The notes: generated by a model from the letters alone, not told the origin. A stretch of DNA of 64,000 bases from Rotaria sp. Silwood1 (GCA_905250075.1 CAJNOP010000040.1:457498-521497); one strand, 5' to 3'; positions 12,352 to 25,622 are shown, numbered from the stretch's first letter. Numbers and translations: made by a program.

Positions 12352-15300
12352 TCAAGTAAGTGAATCACTGCTTGTATGACGTAAAAGTTCTTCATGCTTC
12401 GTTGTCGAACATTCTTCTTTGATATGATCTGGTCTTCCATTTTTATGCATTGTACAATGCCTATAAACATACACATACGCATCAGGGTGTTTTTTTTTCT
12501 AAATAATATAACATAGCAATCTAACCAAATATCTTTTGCATATTCTTCAATCGTTCGATCTGATGAAAATTTAGCAGCTGCTGCAATATTATGAATACAC
12601 TTTGAATACCATATTTGAGGATTAAGAAAATCTCGTGATACTTCACATTGTTTATCAATATAAGCTTGATAATCAGCTAACACCATCCAATGATCTCCAC
12701 CAATTAATAATGTACCAATAATATCATGAAAACGTGATCGATCATCAGGTGAAAAATATCCATCACGTATTTGATCAATAGCAAGACGTAATTCTTCATT
12801 TTTCAAATTTTCATATGGATCATAACCTTGTTGTCGTCGTTGTTGTACTTCTTCAACAGTCAATCCGAATGTATACATATTTTCCGCTCCACATTCTTCA
12901 CGCATTTCAATATTTGCTCCATCTAATGTTCCTATAGTTAATGCACCATTGAGCATAACTTAAAAATACAAAATTAATTTGTTTTCTTTTAGAAAAAAAA
13001 AGGATTTTTCAATATACATTTCATATTGCCTGTGCCACTCGCTTCTGTTCCTGCTAATGATATTTGTTCTGAAAGATCAGCAGCTGGAATAATATATTCA
13101 GCTGCTGTTACTCGATAATTTTTTACAAATAATAATTTTAATCGATTGCCAATATGTGTATCATTATTGATTACTAATGCAACATCATTAATCAACTTGA
13201 TAATTTTTTTAGCAATTGCATAACCTATAAAAGAAAAAGAAAAAAAAACGTGATCATGCAAAACAACAATAAATATCATGGATTTTAACCAGGTGCAGCT
13301 TTGCCACCAATAATAATAGTTCGTGGTACAAATGGATCTTGTTTATTTTCTCCTCGATCTTTTTTAAGTCGATTGTAAAGTGTGATAGCTAGGAAAAAAA
13401 ATTATGTTCAGAATAAAAAAAATTATCTTAAAATCAAATTCACCATGAAGTAAACAAAGTAGTGCTCTTTTATATTCATGAATTCGTTTGATTTGTACAT
13501 CAAATATTGATTCAATATTAACTTCAATATTATATTCATCTTCAAGCATATGAGCTAATCGTAATTTATTTTTAATCTAATGTAATCAAAGAAAAAACAA
13601 TTTTTTTTTCTTAACTTGAAATAACAATATTTTGATTACTTTAATTTGTTGAACACGTGAAAGAATATTTTTATTTAAAGCATACTGACGAAAAAGATGA
13701 AGTGATTGATAATCATTGCGAACAAATTGTTCACCTATACATTCAACAATTAATGAAAATAGATCAGGATTACAAAGAGCAAGCCATCGACGAAACGTAA
13801 CACCATTTGTTTTATTTTGAAATTTTTCTGGTGTTAATTCATAAAAATCTTTAAACATAGATTCACGTAAAAGTTTCGAATGAAGTTGTGCAACACCATT
13901 GATAGTATGTGAGCCAATTATTGATAAATAAGCCATATTTATTAATTGTATTGGTCCTTCTTCAATAATAGACATTCGTCGAATACGATCTTCATCAAAT
14001 GAAAAATGATCTCGTACATTTTTTAAATGTCGTTCATTTATTTCATAGATTATTTGTAAATGACGTGGAAGAAGTTCTAAATAAGTCACAAAATATTGTT
14101 TTATAATAAATGTCGTGAAAATTGATTGTTTCCATCGATTAATTCGTTTCTGAAAAAATTCTTTTAAAATAGTCTAACTATTTTCTAAACGCAGCAAACA
14201 AGTATTAGAAATAGGCTACTATTCTTTTTATAATATTGAATTTTGCTTTGTTTTTGTCGATCTATATCGTATATGGAACTGGATTCGTCGATAGCCAGTT
14301 TGATCCGGTTCAACATTTACCAGTGACTGACTTTTTGTCGATTTTGAAGTACTAAAGCTGTCCTATTGGGTTTTTTTTCATGATTTCCATGGTTATAATG
14401 ATCAAGAGATATGAGCCTGAAAATCTTCAACTGACAAATTTCTAGTCGTTGTCGAAATCCCAGGTCAAAATATTGCGTGAACACTTTCTCATCGTACGAT
14501 GGGAGTCTTGAATTATGTTGAAATGATCTTATTATGCTCACGAAAAGTTAGTCAGATATTAGAAGTTAATTTCAGTTTAGACTAAAGATTTTTCATATCG
14601 AAATTTCGATCTCACTTTTCAGGATTACTTATAACCGACTCTTATGAAATCCCAATAGCTAGTAGTTGGTAACACGATATTTGAGTATCGATAGATTTGA
14701 AATATTTTTTTCTGAGAAATATATCAAGATTAGCAATCAAATGTTGTATTAGTTCGTTCATTTCCTTATATAGAGTGTAGATGTGATTCTTCTCTTTACA
14801 GACGCCAATACTCACACTCCCACATTCTATCATATATATTATTCATTGTCAACGAACTTTCAATCATTTGAACTGGCCATCGCTCGATTGCTTCAGGCAT
14901 TAATGTGTGATTTGTATATGCAAAACAATTGACTGTTATATACCATGCATCATCCCATGATAAATGTTCACTATCAAGAAGAAGACGCATCATTTCAGGT
15001 ATAGCTAATGATGGATGAGTATCATTTAATTGAATAGATACCTAACAAAAAATTTTTAATATTAAAAATAAAAAATTAATTATTTTTCGCTTTATACCAT
15101 GTCGGGCATACATTTAAAATCAATAGACACAGATGACACTGGGTTTTGATTTGACTTAGCTCCTGGTAATTGTAAAATATTACTTTTTTTTTCTTTATTT
15201 GATGATATTTGCCAACGTTTTTCACCTTTAAATCGACGTAAAATATCATGTAAACTAGCTGCAATTAAGAAATATTCTTGTTTTAAACGTAATTCACGTC

Positions 15301-16711
15301 CTTCAGCAATATTATCATTAGGATACAATACACAAGTAATACCTATTTTTAACAATAAAATCTATTACGACATGAGTAAAAGGCAAAAATAAAAGTTTTT
15401 ACGTTCAGCTTTATTACGTTCCATTACTGCATGTATATATTCACCTTCATTGAATGATTTAAAATTAAAATCACAATCAGCTTTAGCAGAAAATAGACGC
15501 ATCGTATTGACAATCTGTAATAGATGGAGATGGCTCTTTGTTAATAAAAAATAAAATATAGCAATCATCATATTCTCACGTTGTTTTTATAACCAGGTAC
15601 AGGATAATCATAAGCTAGAAAAATCAACTTTTTTTCAAAATGACTATGATAAAAAAGATTTTTCAATTATCTACCTTGAGCAATTACTGTTTCATAGTCA
15701 GTCCATTGAAAACTATTAATGGATTTATTCCAAATAACTTTTCCATAAAAATGAATACGAATTTCATTTTTAACTCGTCGAATCTATGTAAATTCACTTT
15801 TATTAATTCATACTCATGATAACAATTAGTTACTTCCCAAGGCATGGGTTGTCGAAGCCAATCATCTGGTACTTCTACTTGCCAACTAAATAAAAAGAAA
15901 TTTTTAGTCTTTCAAAAAAAAAAAATGAAAAAGTCAGATTAAAATTATCAATGAACTTCGATTTACCCGTCTACAATTTGTTGTTTAAAAATTCCAAATT
16001 GATATCTTAGTCCATATCCATAGGATGGAATACCCAATGTAGCCATTGAATCAAGAAAACAAGCTGCTAAACGACCAAGACCACCATTGCCTAATGCAGC
16101 ATCATCTTCGAGTTCTTCAATATCGTTTAATTTAATATTAAGTGCTTCCGCTGCTTGTGTCATTTGTTCATTAATATCAAGATTAATCAATGTATTTCTC
16201 ATATAACGTCCAATATAAAACTCTAAACTTAAAAGAAATAATCTGTTGAATACGACATATTGGAAACAAACCTACCTAAGATAATATACTCGTTTACCAC
16301 CTATCATTTGATAAAATTGTTGTGTACGAATCCAATTTTTAGCAAGAATATCTAAAAACTAGAATGATCTTATGTTTTTCACTATTCAATTAACCTCTTA
16401 AAGCTTGTGATAATGCTAAATAATATTCTTGATAACTTGAATGAAATCGATCGACCATCAATGTTAAATGTAAATGTCGATTGAAGTTTTCGACAAGACT
16501 ATACTTTTGGTTCATTATCCATTGAGCTTATATTATTATGCAAAAGAACTTACTTAAGAATTGTTTCAATATTTTTAATTTGATGTAAGGAGACTCGTAA
16601 ATTTTGTGCCTCAGTTTGACGATGAAGTTCTTCTTCTTCATCGGTTGGTATATAGCGAACTGATACAAAAGAGCTACGTGAACGCCGTTTATGGCCTCCA
16701 CTGACACTCAT
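12352..16711 (-). CDS. PYG: Glycogen phosphorylase
   Basis: Cytosolic enzyme that releases glucose-1-phosphate from glycogen using phosphate and pyridoxal phosphate. About fourteen exons give roughly 840 aa (animal enzymes about 840). Landmarks are the N-terminal phosphorylation region [20 protein letters not shown], where Ser17 aligns with the regulatory Ser14 of the animal enzymes; [86 protein letters not shown]; and the PLP lysine in [12 protein letters not shown]. The C-terminus needs a 65-bp intron (12461-12525): joining TG to GCATTG makes the conserved Trp of YAKDIW and adds a short variable tail ending SSDSL-T. Using the earlier AG instead would give an immediate stop. One intron (about 14078-14857) is near 780 bp; the rest are about 50-70 bp. 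The gene converges with the broken ADP-ribosyltransferase. Confidence 0.96.
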
Positions 16712-19220
16712 TTATAGCAAAAAAAATGAAAATAAGAAACGTAATATTTCGCGCACTTGTCAATTATCATCAATTTTAGTTCTACGAATTTTTTCAGCAG
16801 TGAAATAAATAATTGTGATGGTTCAATTTAAGAAAAAAAAAGATGAAAGTAGGAACACTCGTAATACTTACGAAAAGAAAATGAAACTTATAATAAACTA
16901 ACAAAAAACTCTCTGACTATTTGAATGAAATCTTTATGGTTTATTTTCGATACTAACGGTTTTTAATTTAGATGGAGTATACAAGTCATAATCAGTAGTA
17001 TATGAATAGGCAACCGTAGAGAAACTAATATAAATATTGATGTCAACTACAATGCAAACTTTGAACAAGCTCAATGGTATACTCTCGGTAAAAAACTCCA
17101 GTCGTTTTGAATTATTGAGCATTGGGCATAGGCAAAATATTTCACGTGAATGTTCTCGACGACTTTTCAACGTAAAATGTATATCAATTGTATAATTGAA
17201 ATGATTTTCAACTGCTCATACAAGACTTAAGAGAGGACTCTTAGCACCATCATCAAACCTAGTTGCTAAAAACTTTAGTTGTTGAGATGAGTTAACTGGT
17301 TTGAAAGACCACAAAAAACATAAGCCAGATACTCTCTAGTTTGCGCAACTTTTAAGAAAAGTCTTCTTAAACTTCAAAGCCCACTTGTGTTGACTCAAAA
17401 TATTAATAAATAAAAAATCATGATTTTACATATTTTTTTGTTATTGGCATCTTCACCTGTTTTACTAACTTTACATTCACTTGATTTATATTGACAGCAC
17501 AACTTCAACCAATTTTTATAAAATTCATCTTTAATCCGACGGCGATGAAGCATTTGAACTTGTTCCATTTTTTGGTTATTGCCAAAGGATTTATCGTTGT
17601 TTTTAGTGTTGAACAATCAATGATAAGTGCTACACAATGAATTTCGTCCAATTTATCCAACATCATGTTGATAAAAAAGTATAGAAACTACTTTTTTCCA
17701 AGCGCAATTACAGTAGAATATTGAGTCTCAAAGATGATGGTCTAAATAATGAGATCGTTTATTGTTTCTCGTCATCCACGCATCAGATTGAGTCAGGCCA
17801 TTGGTAAAAGTTGCGTGTATGCTAGTATGCGTCACAATAAGTCTTCATCGAAAAAGATCGATCATTACGATATTCGACCACATTCTTATCGAATCCTCTA
17901 CAGACTTTGTGCAATGCTTCAATTAGAACATAGTCATCGAGAGATAAAAGGAATAGCTCTTGTTGCATTATTAACTTCACAATGATCATCACACAGAATT
18001 TCTACTTATTCTTCACATGACTCAAGAGAAAGAAAGTGAATTCCGTTTCGACGATAAATACTTATTGTTGTTATGGTCATGTATTTAATGTCGAGTTCAA
18101 ACCAATGGACTCAGAGATCGGAAAAATGAATGTTCATAGATACGGTTCACTAAGCATGAAATGTTTTGAGTCATCATCGTAATTGTGATGACAATCGCAT
18201 ATGTTTATCGAACAATGCAATGTTACATTAATTCAACCATAGTGGGCTTGTCGATTGTTTTCTTCTCGGTTTTCTTTCTTTTTATGTTCGCTCACTGACG
18301 ATTGATGTTGTCAAGACAAGCAACAATTGTAGTTCGATAAATATTCGTAGTCAATGATTCTAATAGTTCTGTTGAGAATCCGTAAGCAACTCTAGCTTTG
18401 CCGATTTCGTATCATTTTATACTACGACCTTTACATTTAAGTTTCTGTGTACGATTCTCTGCAGTAATGTCAAACTTGACAGTGAATTCAATCATTGGAA
18501 TTCTTGTGAAAGAGTGCCTTTGTCACTGGGTTTTGAAGAGATGCGTAAAGTTGATCAAATGGTGTTCAAATTTCGTTGAAAAAGAATCTCTCTGTTGTCG
18601 TTAGTGATACAAAAAAATCTCAGGAGCCTCAATGCTAGCGACAAGAATATGAAGGACCAGTGATACATCACTTGTTTATTTACTGAATATTCACAGTATA
18701 CCTTTACTAATATAGTTGTGGTGTGAATTGGATAAAGGAACCATTTGTAGTAACTAGCTCGATCATAAACGAATCCCTTTTAATCTCAACATAAAAGCAG
18801 CACAGATTTGAATAAAGGAACATCGATAATTGTTTAATATGTATCGTGAATTCCATCTATGAGTTTTGAAAAGAATCAATTAACACGCACAATTGTTTGT
18901 CGTTTTACTGACGGGAAAAAAGTTATGATTGATGGATTTTTGGCAGCAGAAAAATAGTAAGCATAATTTCCTTTCAATTACTGGTCCAGCTTGCAAAGAA
19001 TACTGACAGTCAGGCTGAGTTGATAAAGATATCAGTAAACACGTCTTCTGTCAATACTGCGATCAGCCAACATGAGCGTTCATGTTAACACCCAGAAATG
19101 TCAACACACATATAATTAAGATCACAAGACACATATCAAATGAATAGCTTCTTAAGTGACATACTACCCAAAGATAGTAAGTGCCATTATTTAGAATTTG
19201 AACGTCGGTGGATTCGATTC
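16712..19220. other. Gene-free stretch with short open fragments
   Basis: No gene that I recognise. Short open pieces (17395-17616 on -, 17749-17985 on +, 18398-18604 on +, and a run near 18875-18957 containing TRTIVCRFTDGKKVMIDGF) read like protein but do not join through splice sites and match no family I know. Probably decayed mobile-element or gene fragments. Confidence 0.4.
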
Positions 19221-19795
19221 AAACTATTGTCAGGTTCAGAGTTAAATGTGAGTTGGTGTAAGACGAATGTCTCGAGAACAACAATAAATAGCGATCTGTG
19301 GTTTTCACCATTCGAAAGAAGCCGAGTTAAAAAGTGTTTTCAAAAAAATATGATGCAAGGCGAAATGATTATCTAACCAATCTGTTGTTTTGGAAATCTT
19401 TTCGAAAAATGTGTAACAATACGCTGTATACGTGTTATAATAATAGGAAATCGCATTGATTGTTAATCAAGTTTTTTACATTTTATCAAAGTGGCTTCTT
19501 GTTTCGATGAAAATTTGACAAAACTATAGGCCTGCAGTCTCTCATATCTAATATGCATGTCAGGATTAAAACTTGATTAGAAATACAGCGCATTAGTATA
19601 CATGTTTCGGAAAGATTACCAAAACAACAGATTGGTTAGATAATCATTTCATCTTGCATCATATCTTATAAAAACATGTTCTAACTCAGCCTCTTTTGAA
19701 ATGGTGAAAACCACAGATCGCTATCTATTGTTGTTCTCGAGATATTCGTCTTACACCAACTCACATTAAATTCTGGCATTGATAATTGTTTACAG
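19221..19795. repeat. Long inverted repeat (fold-back), about 210-bp arms
   Basis: The arm at about 19221-19431 is repeated in inverse orientation at about 19581-19795, with about 85% identity by eye. Shared blocks include GTGAGTTGGTGTAAGACGAA, GATAATCATTTC (inverse of GAAATGATTATC) and the inverse pair around CCAATCTGTTGTTTTGG. Part of the 150-bp spacer also pairs (TAATCAAGTTTT with AAAACTTGATTA). Both arms carry a similar open frame with NVSWCKTN. Probably a non-autonomous fold-back transposon; no clear target duplication found. Confidence 0.75.
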
Positions 19796-19876
19796 AATGA
19801 AAATAGTTTATCTTAATTAAACCTTGATAAGCACTTCCCTCAACCAATACCAATGATACATCTTTCGTGCTAATTC

Positions 19877-20140
19877 GATCGGGTGACGGACATTTCGCAC
19901 TAAGTCATTCCGAACTCCTGTCATGTGTCTGGATGTTCGGAAATGATTTTTGTCCTGGACAACTTTCATTACGAACACCCTGTTTTTTTAATTTTTGATT
20001 GATTTTGTCATTTCGAACTCCTGTACATCTAATTCCGAACACCCTGTCTTAGTTTTCTTATGTCCGGAGATCGTAACGAACATCTGCTACCGGTGATCGT
20101 AATGAAAAGATGGTGCGAAATGTTCCATTCCCATTCGATC
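19877..20140. mobile_element. 264-bp MITE-like element with internal repeats
   Basis: The left end GATCGGGTGACGGACATTTC and the right end (inverse, GATCGAATGGGAATGGAACA) continue into an identical TTTCGCAC, forming imperfect terminal repeats of about 24-28 bp. Inside are four copies of a TTNCGAACNCCTG-like unit (at about 19908, 19971, 20011 and 20032), plus a small palindrome CATTCCGAAC...GTTCGGAAATG. No coding capacity. Different family from the 263-bp element at 10988. Confidence 0.65.
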
Positions 20141-20263
20141 ATGTTGAATACTTTCTTTTGAAGCGATCTATGCATGCATTATTTAATGCAACGCGATTTT
20201 AGTTCAGTTAGTCGATAATCCAAAAATTTGAAATCATTTTCACAGTTCTCAAGCATATAAAAT

Positions 20264-22691
20264 TCAAATCATGTTAAAAATACAAATAATTGCAATCGAA
20301 TCGGCTTTATCATCCCATCGACCGCAAACTTGAAGATCGCCCTGCACCCGTATTTTTTTTTTCAATACACCATTCTTGTATTCATCTGGATGCGGCACCA
20401 TGTATTCGTCACCGTTTCGAATTTTAATCACATTAGCTTTGGGTATTATCATATGAATTAGTACTTGTTCATTTTCATCTACAAGACGTTGAAAAGGCTC
20501 GATCAAAATGCAGCTGTGTTCTGTAAAAGTTGCATATGTGATTGGAAACATGAATGCGTCAGCTATATTTGACACACGCAAACGCATATTGATTGCATCT
20601 GTATACATAGTTTCATTATTCGTTTTTGCAAAGATAGCCACTTCGTAAAAGCCATCGAGAGGTGGAGCAATGTAGCAATTGTAAACATCGGGTTTCTTTT
20701 CATCTCGTTGACATAATGTATGCAAACTACGTGGATATGCAACATCTCCAACTTTTAACTCAGCAAATAGATCAACATGTGCCGGTGTTCGAATTGCAAT
20801 TTTAAATAGATTTTGATTTGTCTCATTTAAACCTTGCTTTGGGGATAGCAATTTCAAACCGTGTTGATAGTAGGTTGATTTCATTACGGGCAAACTAAGA
20901 AATTCTTCTTTACTGATTTCTGGCTCGAGCAATTGATATCCGTTGACATAGTGTGTATAGATGAATTCTTCAGGTGATGTAAGAAAGTAGAAATCTTCAA
21001 GTTTCTTTTCATAATCTCTGCCTCCTGCGCCCCATGTCGGATCAACTAGATAAGTGTACTGATCGAGCACAATGCTATTCCAAGCGTGAGACGACTGTTT
21101 GAGTTCTTCACCCGGTTTAAGAAAACCTTGTTTAGCATAACCTGATATTTCAGAACATTCAATACCTAATAGTGAGCAGCATTCATGATAGAGACTAGCA
21201 AAGCCTCGACAAACACCTTGCTTTGCACGAAAAACAGTCTCAGCAGCATTGTTATTACAATATGGTTGATATTGGATATTTTGACCTATCCAACAGAAGA
21301 GTAACCATGCACATTCTAAATCGTTTGTCCCGTATTTTTTGATCTCGACAGCAAGATCAGCCATTGATCCTATCGATGACCATTGTTGAACGATATCACG
21401 TAATCGTTTATTAGCAACGACAGCATCTCGTTGTTGTCGAAAAGCAGCATCAATACGTGTTCTCCTAAGATCAGCAGCAATTTTAACTTCACGACTGGTA
21501 GTGATAATGATAGGTTTTCGTTGATGTGTCACTCTGGTAGTAGTAGAAGAAGAAGGAGGAAGAGGAGCCGTCTCTGTTAAACTCTGTTGTTGATTGAAAG
21601 CATCCAACACTGTTTGTCTGATGACATCTCGTAATAATGTGGATTGTTGTTGTGCAACTGTGTCAATTAGCACTTGTTTTAGTTCGGCAAACAATTTGTT
21701 CAGGTCATTCGAATCATCTTTTTTCTTAGTGACATGCTTCTGTATTGTTTGTACAAGAGTATCTTGCAATCGATCAATTGTACCAACGTTAAGTGTTGCT
21801 GATTGATAAATATCATTATGGTTCAAAAGACTCTTTCGTAGTTCTTGTTCAGCTGTTGTAATTAGAGTTGTTTCAAGTCGTTCGAAGTTCGATAGTAACT
21901 GTTCTTTTGAATTTGATGTACCACTTATTGTTGGTCTCATGGAATTAACCAAAGAAAAACCACTGCTACGGTCTGCTTCGAAAGCTCCTACGGATGAAGA
22001 TGTTCGTTCTCCAAGCAGACGAGTCTTCACATGTGGATCATCGACTACGGTGGTGCTTTTTATGGACTTTTTATCTTCCTTTTCCGATGGATGACTAACT
22101 GGTCGCCGTTGATCATCAATGGCAGATGCTCTGCCAGGGGGACTTGCTTGTGATAGCGGTAGAACTGTTGTAGTTCTAGCTGGACTGGGATCACGACGTT
22201 GTACAGATTGTTCTACTGCTTGACACAAAGCATCGATTTTATTAAACACACCCTTTACTTTTGTATATGCTTGTGCCCATTGTTCATGATGAGCTTTATT
22301 GTGACATAAAATAAAGATGGACTCTATTTGAGAGGCATCATGAATAGCTGGTACTGTATTTTGACCTAACCTACTAGAGGCGATCAAAACGATTTTTCTA
22401 TCACTGTTTTCGTAGAGAAAATTGACAAATAGGTCACTTTCGCTGAAATTGTCGACGGAACCGAAGATATTCTGTAGATAATTAAATGGTTGGGGAAACT
22501 TGTTCTTGAGTTCATCGATTTCATCGACCAACCAGATCAGATGAAAGTTTTTGGCAGTAGAGCCTGTGCCGCTGGTATCCACATGTGGCACACTCAGAGA
22601 AGACGCAGCACCTATGAAAAAATAAGCAAATTCATTGGTTGTTGTTTTTACTTGTAGAGTTACTACCTGTTGATAATTTTTTCCTGTCCAT
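20264..22691 (-). CDS. KY-type transglutaminase-like protein with a bdelloid N-terminal domain
   Basis: A protein of 790 aa. The start chosen is the ATG at 22691 (MDRKKLSTG), joined over a 55-bp intron (22612-22666) to GAASSLSVPHVD; this is the only ATG start that keeps frame. Residues about 25-150 form the same domain as in the broken ADP-ribosyltransferase at 10 kb (HLIWLVDEID, TVPAIHDASQIESIF, HHEQWAQAYTKVKGVFNKID). Residues about 155-385 are Ser/Thr/Gln-rich and probably disordered or helical. A transglutaminase-like core follows (about 410-560): Cys in GVCRGFASLYHECC, His in SHAWNSIVLD, Asp in YLVDPTWGAGG, so the Cys-His-Asp triad is present. The C-terminal about 200 aa resemble the beta-rich part of kyphoscoliosis peptidase (KY) proteins. 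Substrate unknown; probably cytosolic, since I see no signal peptide or membrane span. Confidence 0.85.
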
Positions 22692-25622
22692 ATCAAAAGA
22701 AATCTAAAGAATTATAAAATCGATCATATAGATTTCTTTTTATCGCAAAAGCTTAAGAGCTGAACTATCCAAATATCGTAATGACAATATTTTTTTCGAA
22801 AGTATTGCATGATTTAGTGCACAGAAATTTTCAGATTTTAGATGTACGCGTAGAACTAAGTGAGCTCTAGCGAATACATCTAATCTGAATATAGTTTGAT
22901 TTGGTTTTTGCATCCGTTTTCTGGAAATACTAACTTGTGAAATTTCCTTAATATTCGAAAATTGAGATATTTCTCGTGAGACGATGCATTCGCGCGGCAG
23001 ATTTTCACATCGACACAAAACGACGAAAATGAATTTTTTTCTGTTCCATTTATGTGAAGTTACTTATTCTCTCTAACTCTGGTTCACTGTTCTATTCCCA
23101 TATTATTGGATCAATTAAACTCATCAACATGAATAAAAGAAAGATGTGAGTCGGCGTCTGGATTTGGATCAGGGACTTAATGGGCCTGTGGGTAACAACG
23201 GGCCGGTATCTGAGCCTTGATTTGACTGTGAGTAGTGTATATGTGGAGTGCGCGAGTGAGATTGGGTGTTGTGTCAGTGTGGGTTTCAAGTAGGTATAGG
23301 TGTGGTTGCGTATGAATGAGAGGAAGTGCTGGTAAGATTGTGGGTGTTTTTTTGGGCAGTTGATATGTGCGTGACTCTTTAAACGAACAAAAGACACTGA
23401 TATAGAGCTACATCCACTCAAAGACATCATTTGATGCAAAATCCGATATTTTGGTGGTTTACAATATAGTAAAATACGATTGTCATACTGCGTCTATCCA
23501 ATGGCGAAAAAAGTCATCTACAACGGTCATGCTTACTTAACGAAGGGTCCATTATCAGTGGCCGTATACGACACCATACAACGCTATAAAGATGTTCTAA
23601 TTTTGTAGTATTACCATCAGTGTATGTACGGACAAATAGAGTTCCACTAATATGTAGGGTTGCTCTGTAAACGATCGTATACAAATCGTATTTTTTGATC
23701 AGAGTAATTAACAGTATTTTTTTATATTTTATTCGATGCCATTATGCTTTTTAAGAAATGATCTGACACTCTGAAAGCTTGTTAAAAGTTGAACAACTTT
23801 TATATAGAATGTTTAGTTATATGTGGCTATGTTTCGTAGTAAATTGGTGAGCTCTTGGCTGCTTAGAAAGAAATAAAGTTTTTGAAGTCTGCAACAGTCG
23901 GTAGTTTTAGAATAGGTGAGTTGTATTTGAAGAAAAACTATTGAAATCCTTACTAACAGTATATATAAATAGTTTCTATCTATGACAAAAATTTTAGATA
24001 GCTTACTAATATCATTGAGCAACTACGTATGTTGTAATATAAGAAAGTGAAATTTCATAAAGCTTGATCATGTCGACACATGCTCAAAAGTAAAATCTTT
24101 GATAGTAAATTGATGTTCAAGCAAGGCTATGTAAAAATGAGCATTTATAGGCTCTCCTCTACAAATACAAAAATGATAAATAATCTGCGTAAATAGGTGA
24201 ACGATATGTATCTCACTGTAGAGACTCTTTGTTTTTCATTACAAGTGTTTGGATATATAATAGAAAAGTATTCAACAGTAAGATGAAATAGATTGAAAAC
24301 GAAAGATTTTTTTGTAAAAAACTTCATAAAGGATTTGCTTCTTATTTAGTTTAAAAAAGAAAATCCTCTGAAAATTATAATAGATCATTTCGTCGAAAAA
24401 GGAAGACCAGTTTATTTTACGATACATTGACGCATGTTTGTTCTTACCTGGATATATCTTGTTACTTATTACTGCTGTAATTCATTTTTCTCTGCTGTAT
24501 ATCATGATGATTACCTGTTCTCTTTAATTTTTGTTTCTCTTGAGTCGTATAACTGGAGATAAAGAGATTGGTTGTTATAGATTGCTTGAATAATAGACAA
24601 CAACGGCTGTCTATGTAAATTTTTACTGTGGATAAGATAACAATTTTTTCTTAAACTTCACTAAAAATCTTGTTCTTGAACTGATAAGTTTGAAAACAAT
24701 TGTGAGGCATAGCATCCACACACAAAACAGTATAGAATTATAATCTATATGTCACTTATTATCTCTTGTTCAATCCAAGTCAACAGATAACTAATGCATC
24801 ATTTATTTGTTTATTGATAATGAAAATAACATTAGAAATCATCGAAACTTGATGACTTTTACAAATGTTTGCCTCATTCTATGCATGTTTCGTACTAGCT
24901 AATGGGCAATAGAGTGTTTCGGTTAGAACTACTCAAAAAGTGATCTTTGGTGGATCGATAGGTGGACAGAGATTTAGGTAATCCGAAAATGTTCTGTTAT
25001 TCTATGTATTCTCTTGTCAACGAAGAGGATCTTGAAGGTAATGAACGTATTTAAAAATCTACCAAACTTCAAGAAATGAAAAATATTTCATGTTGAATTC
25101 AAATACTGAAAAGTATCACAAGAGAAGACCCATAACCACAGCCACCCACACTCTTGTAAAAATGGAAATCAAACGTGTTAGCTAGATAATGATGAACCTT
25201 ACATATACTGACTATTCATGGCATAAATGGTAAGTCGTTACTTTTTTGGATTTTTTATCCAAACGTTTGGTAATCATCATTAGATTCATTCAACTAAAAT
25301 CCGTTAGGCATGACTTTATGGAATAAAGGAAGTCATTGTACAGATTTGAGGTAAATGGAGAACACGAAAAAGTTTTGATCGCAAAATAGAACGTTCTATG
25401 AATAAAGTTATAAAAACATATATTTTATATTACATACTAGTTTTGAAAATCAAAGCTTTACCTATTGAAATTAGACGTAAATAAATTGCATCTGTCTTTT
25501 AACTTTGATAGTAATATATTTCTGATAGCTTAATTTCATAACAAAATAGAAAAAGAAAAAAAAACAAATATAGAACTGATAGAAATATACAAGCAAAACA
25601 CACTGAAAAGAAAAACGCAGAT
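22692..25622. other. Gene-poor stretch of about 2.9 kb
   Basis: No recognisable gene on either strand. Between about 23140 and 23360 the + strand is strikingly G/T-rich and holds TGTGGG three times. The rest is plain AT-rich sequence. Confidence 0.5.

Noticed and set aside
20563-20751. Minus-strand frame overlapping the KY-type gene
   Set aside because: A shadow frame inside a real gene.
22689-22696. TTG start five bases upstream for the KY-type gene, giving an 810-aa reading through the intron
   Set aside because: The ATG at 22691 with a 55-bp GT-AG intron fits animal gene structure and the following sequence; TTG starts are not used.
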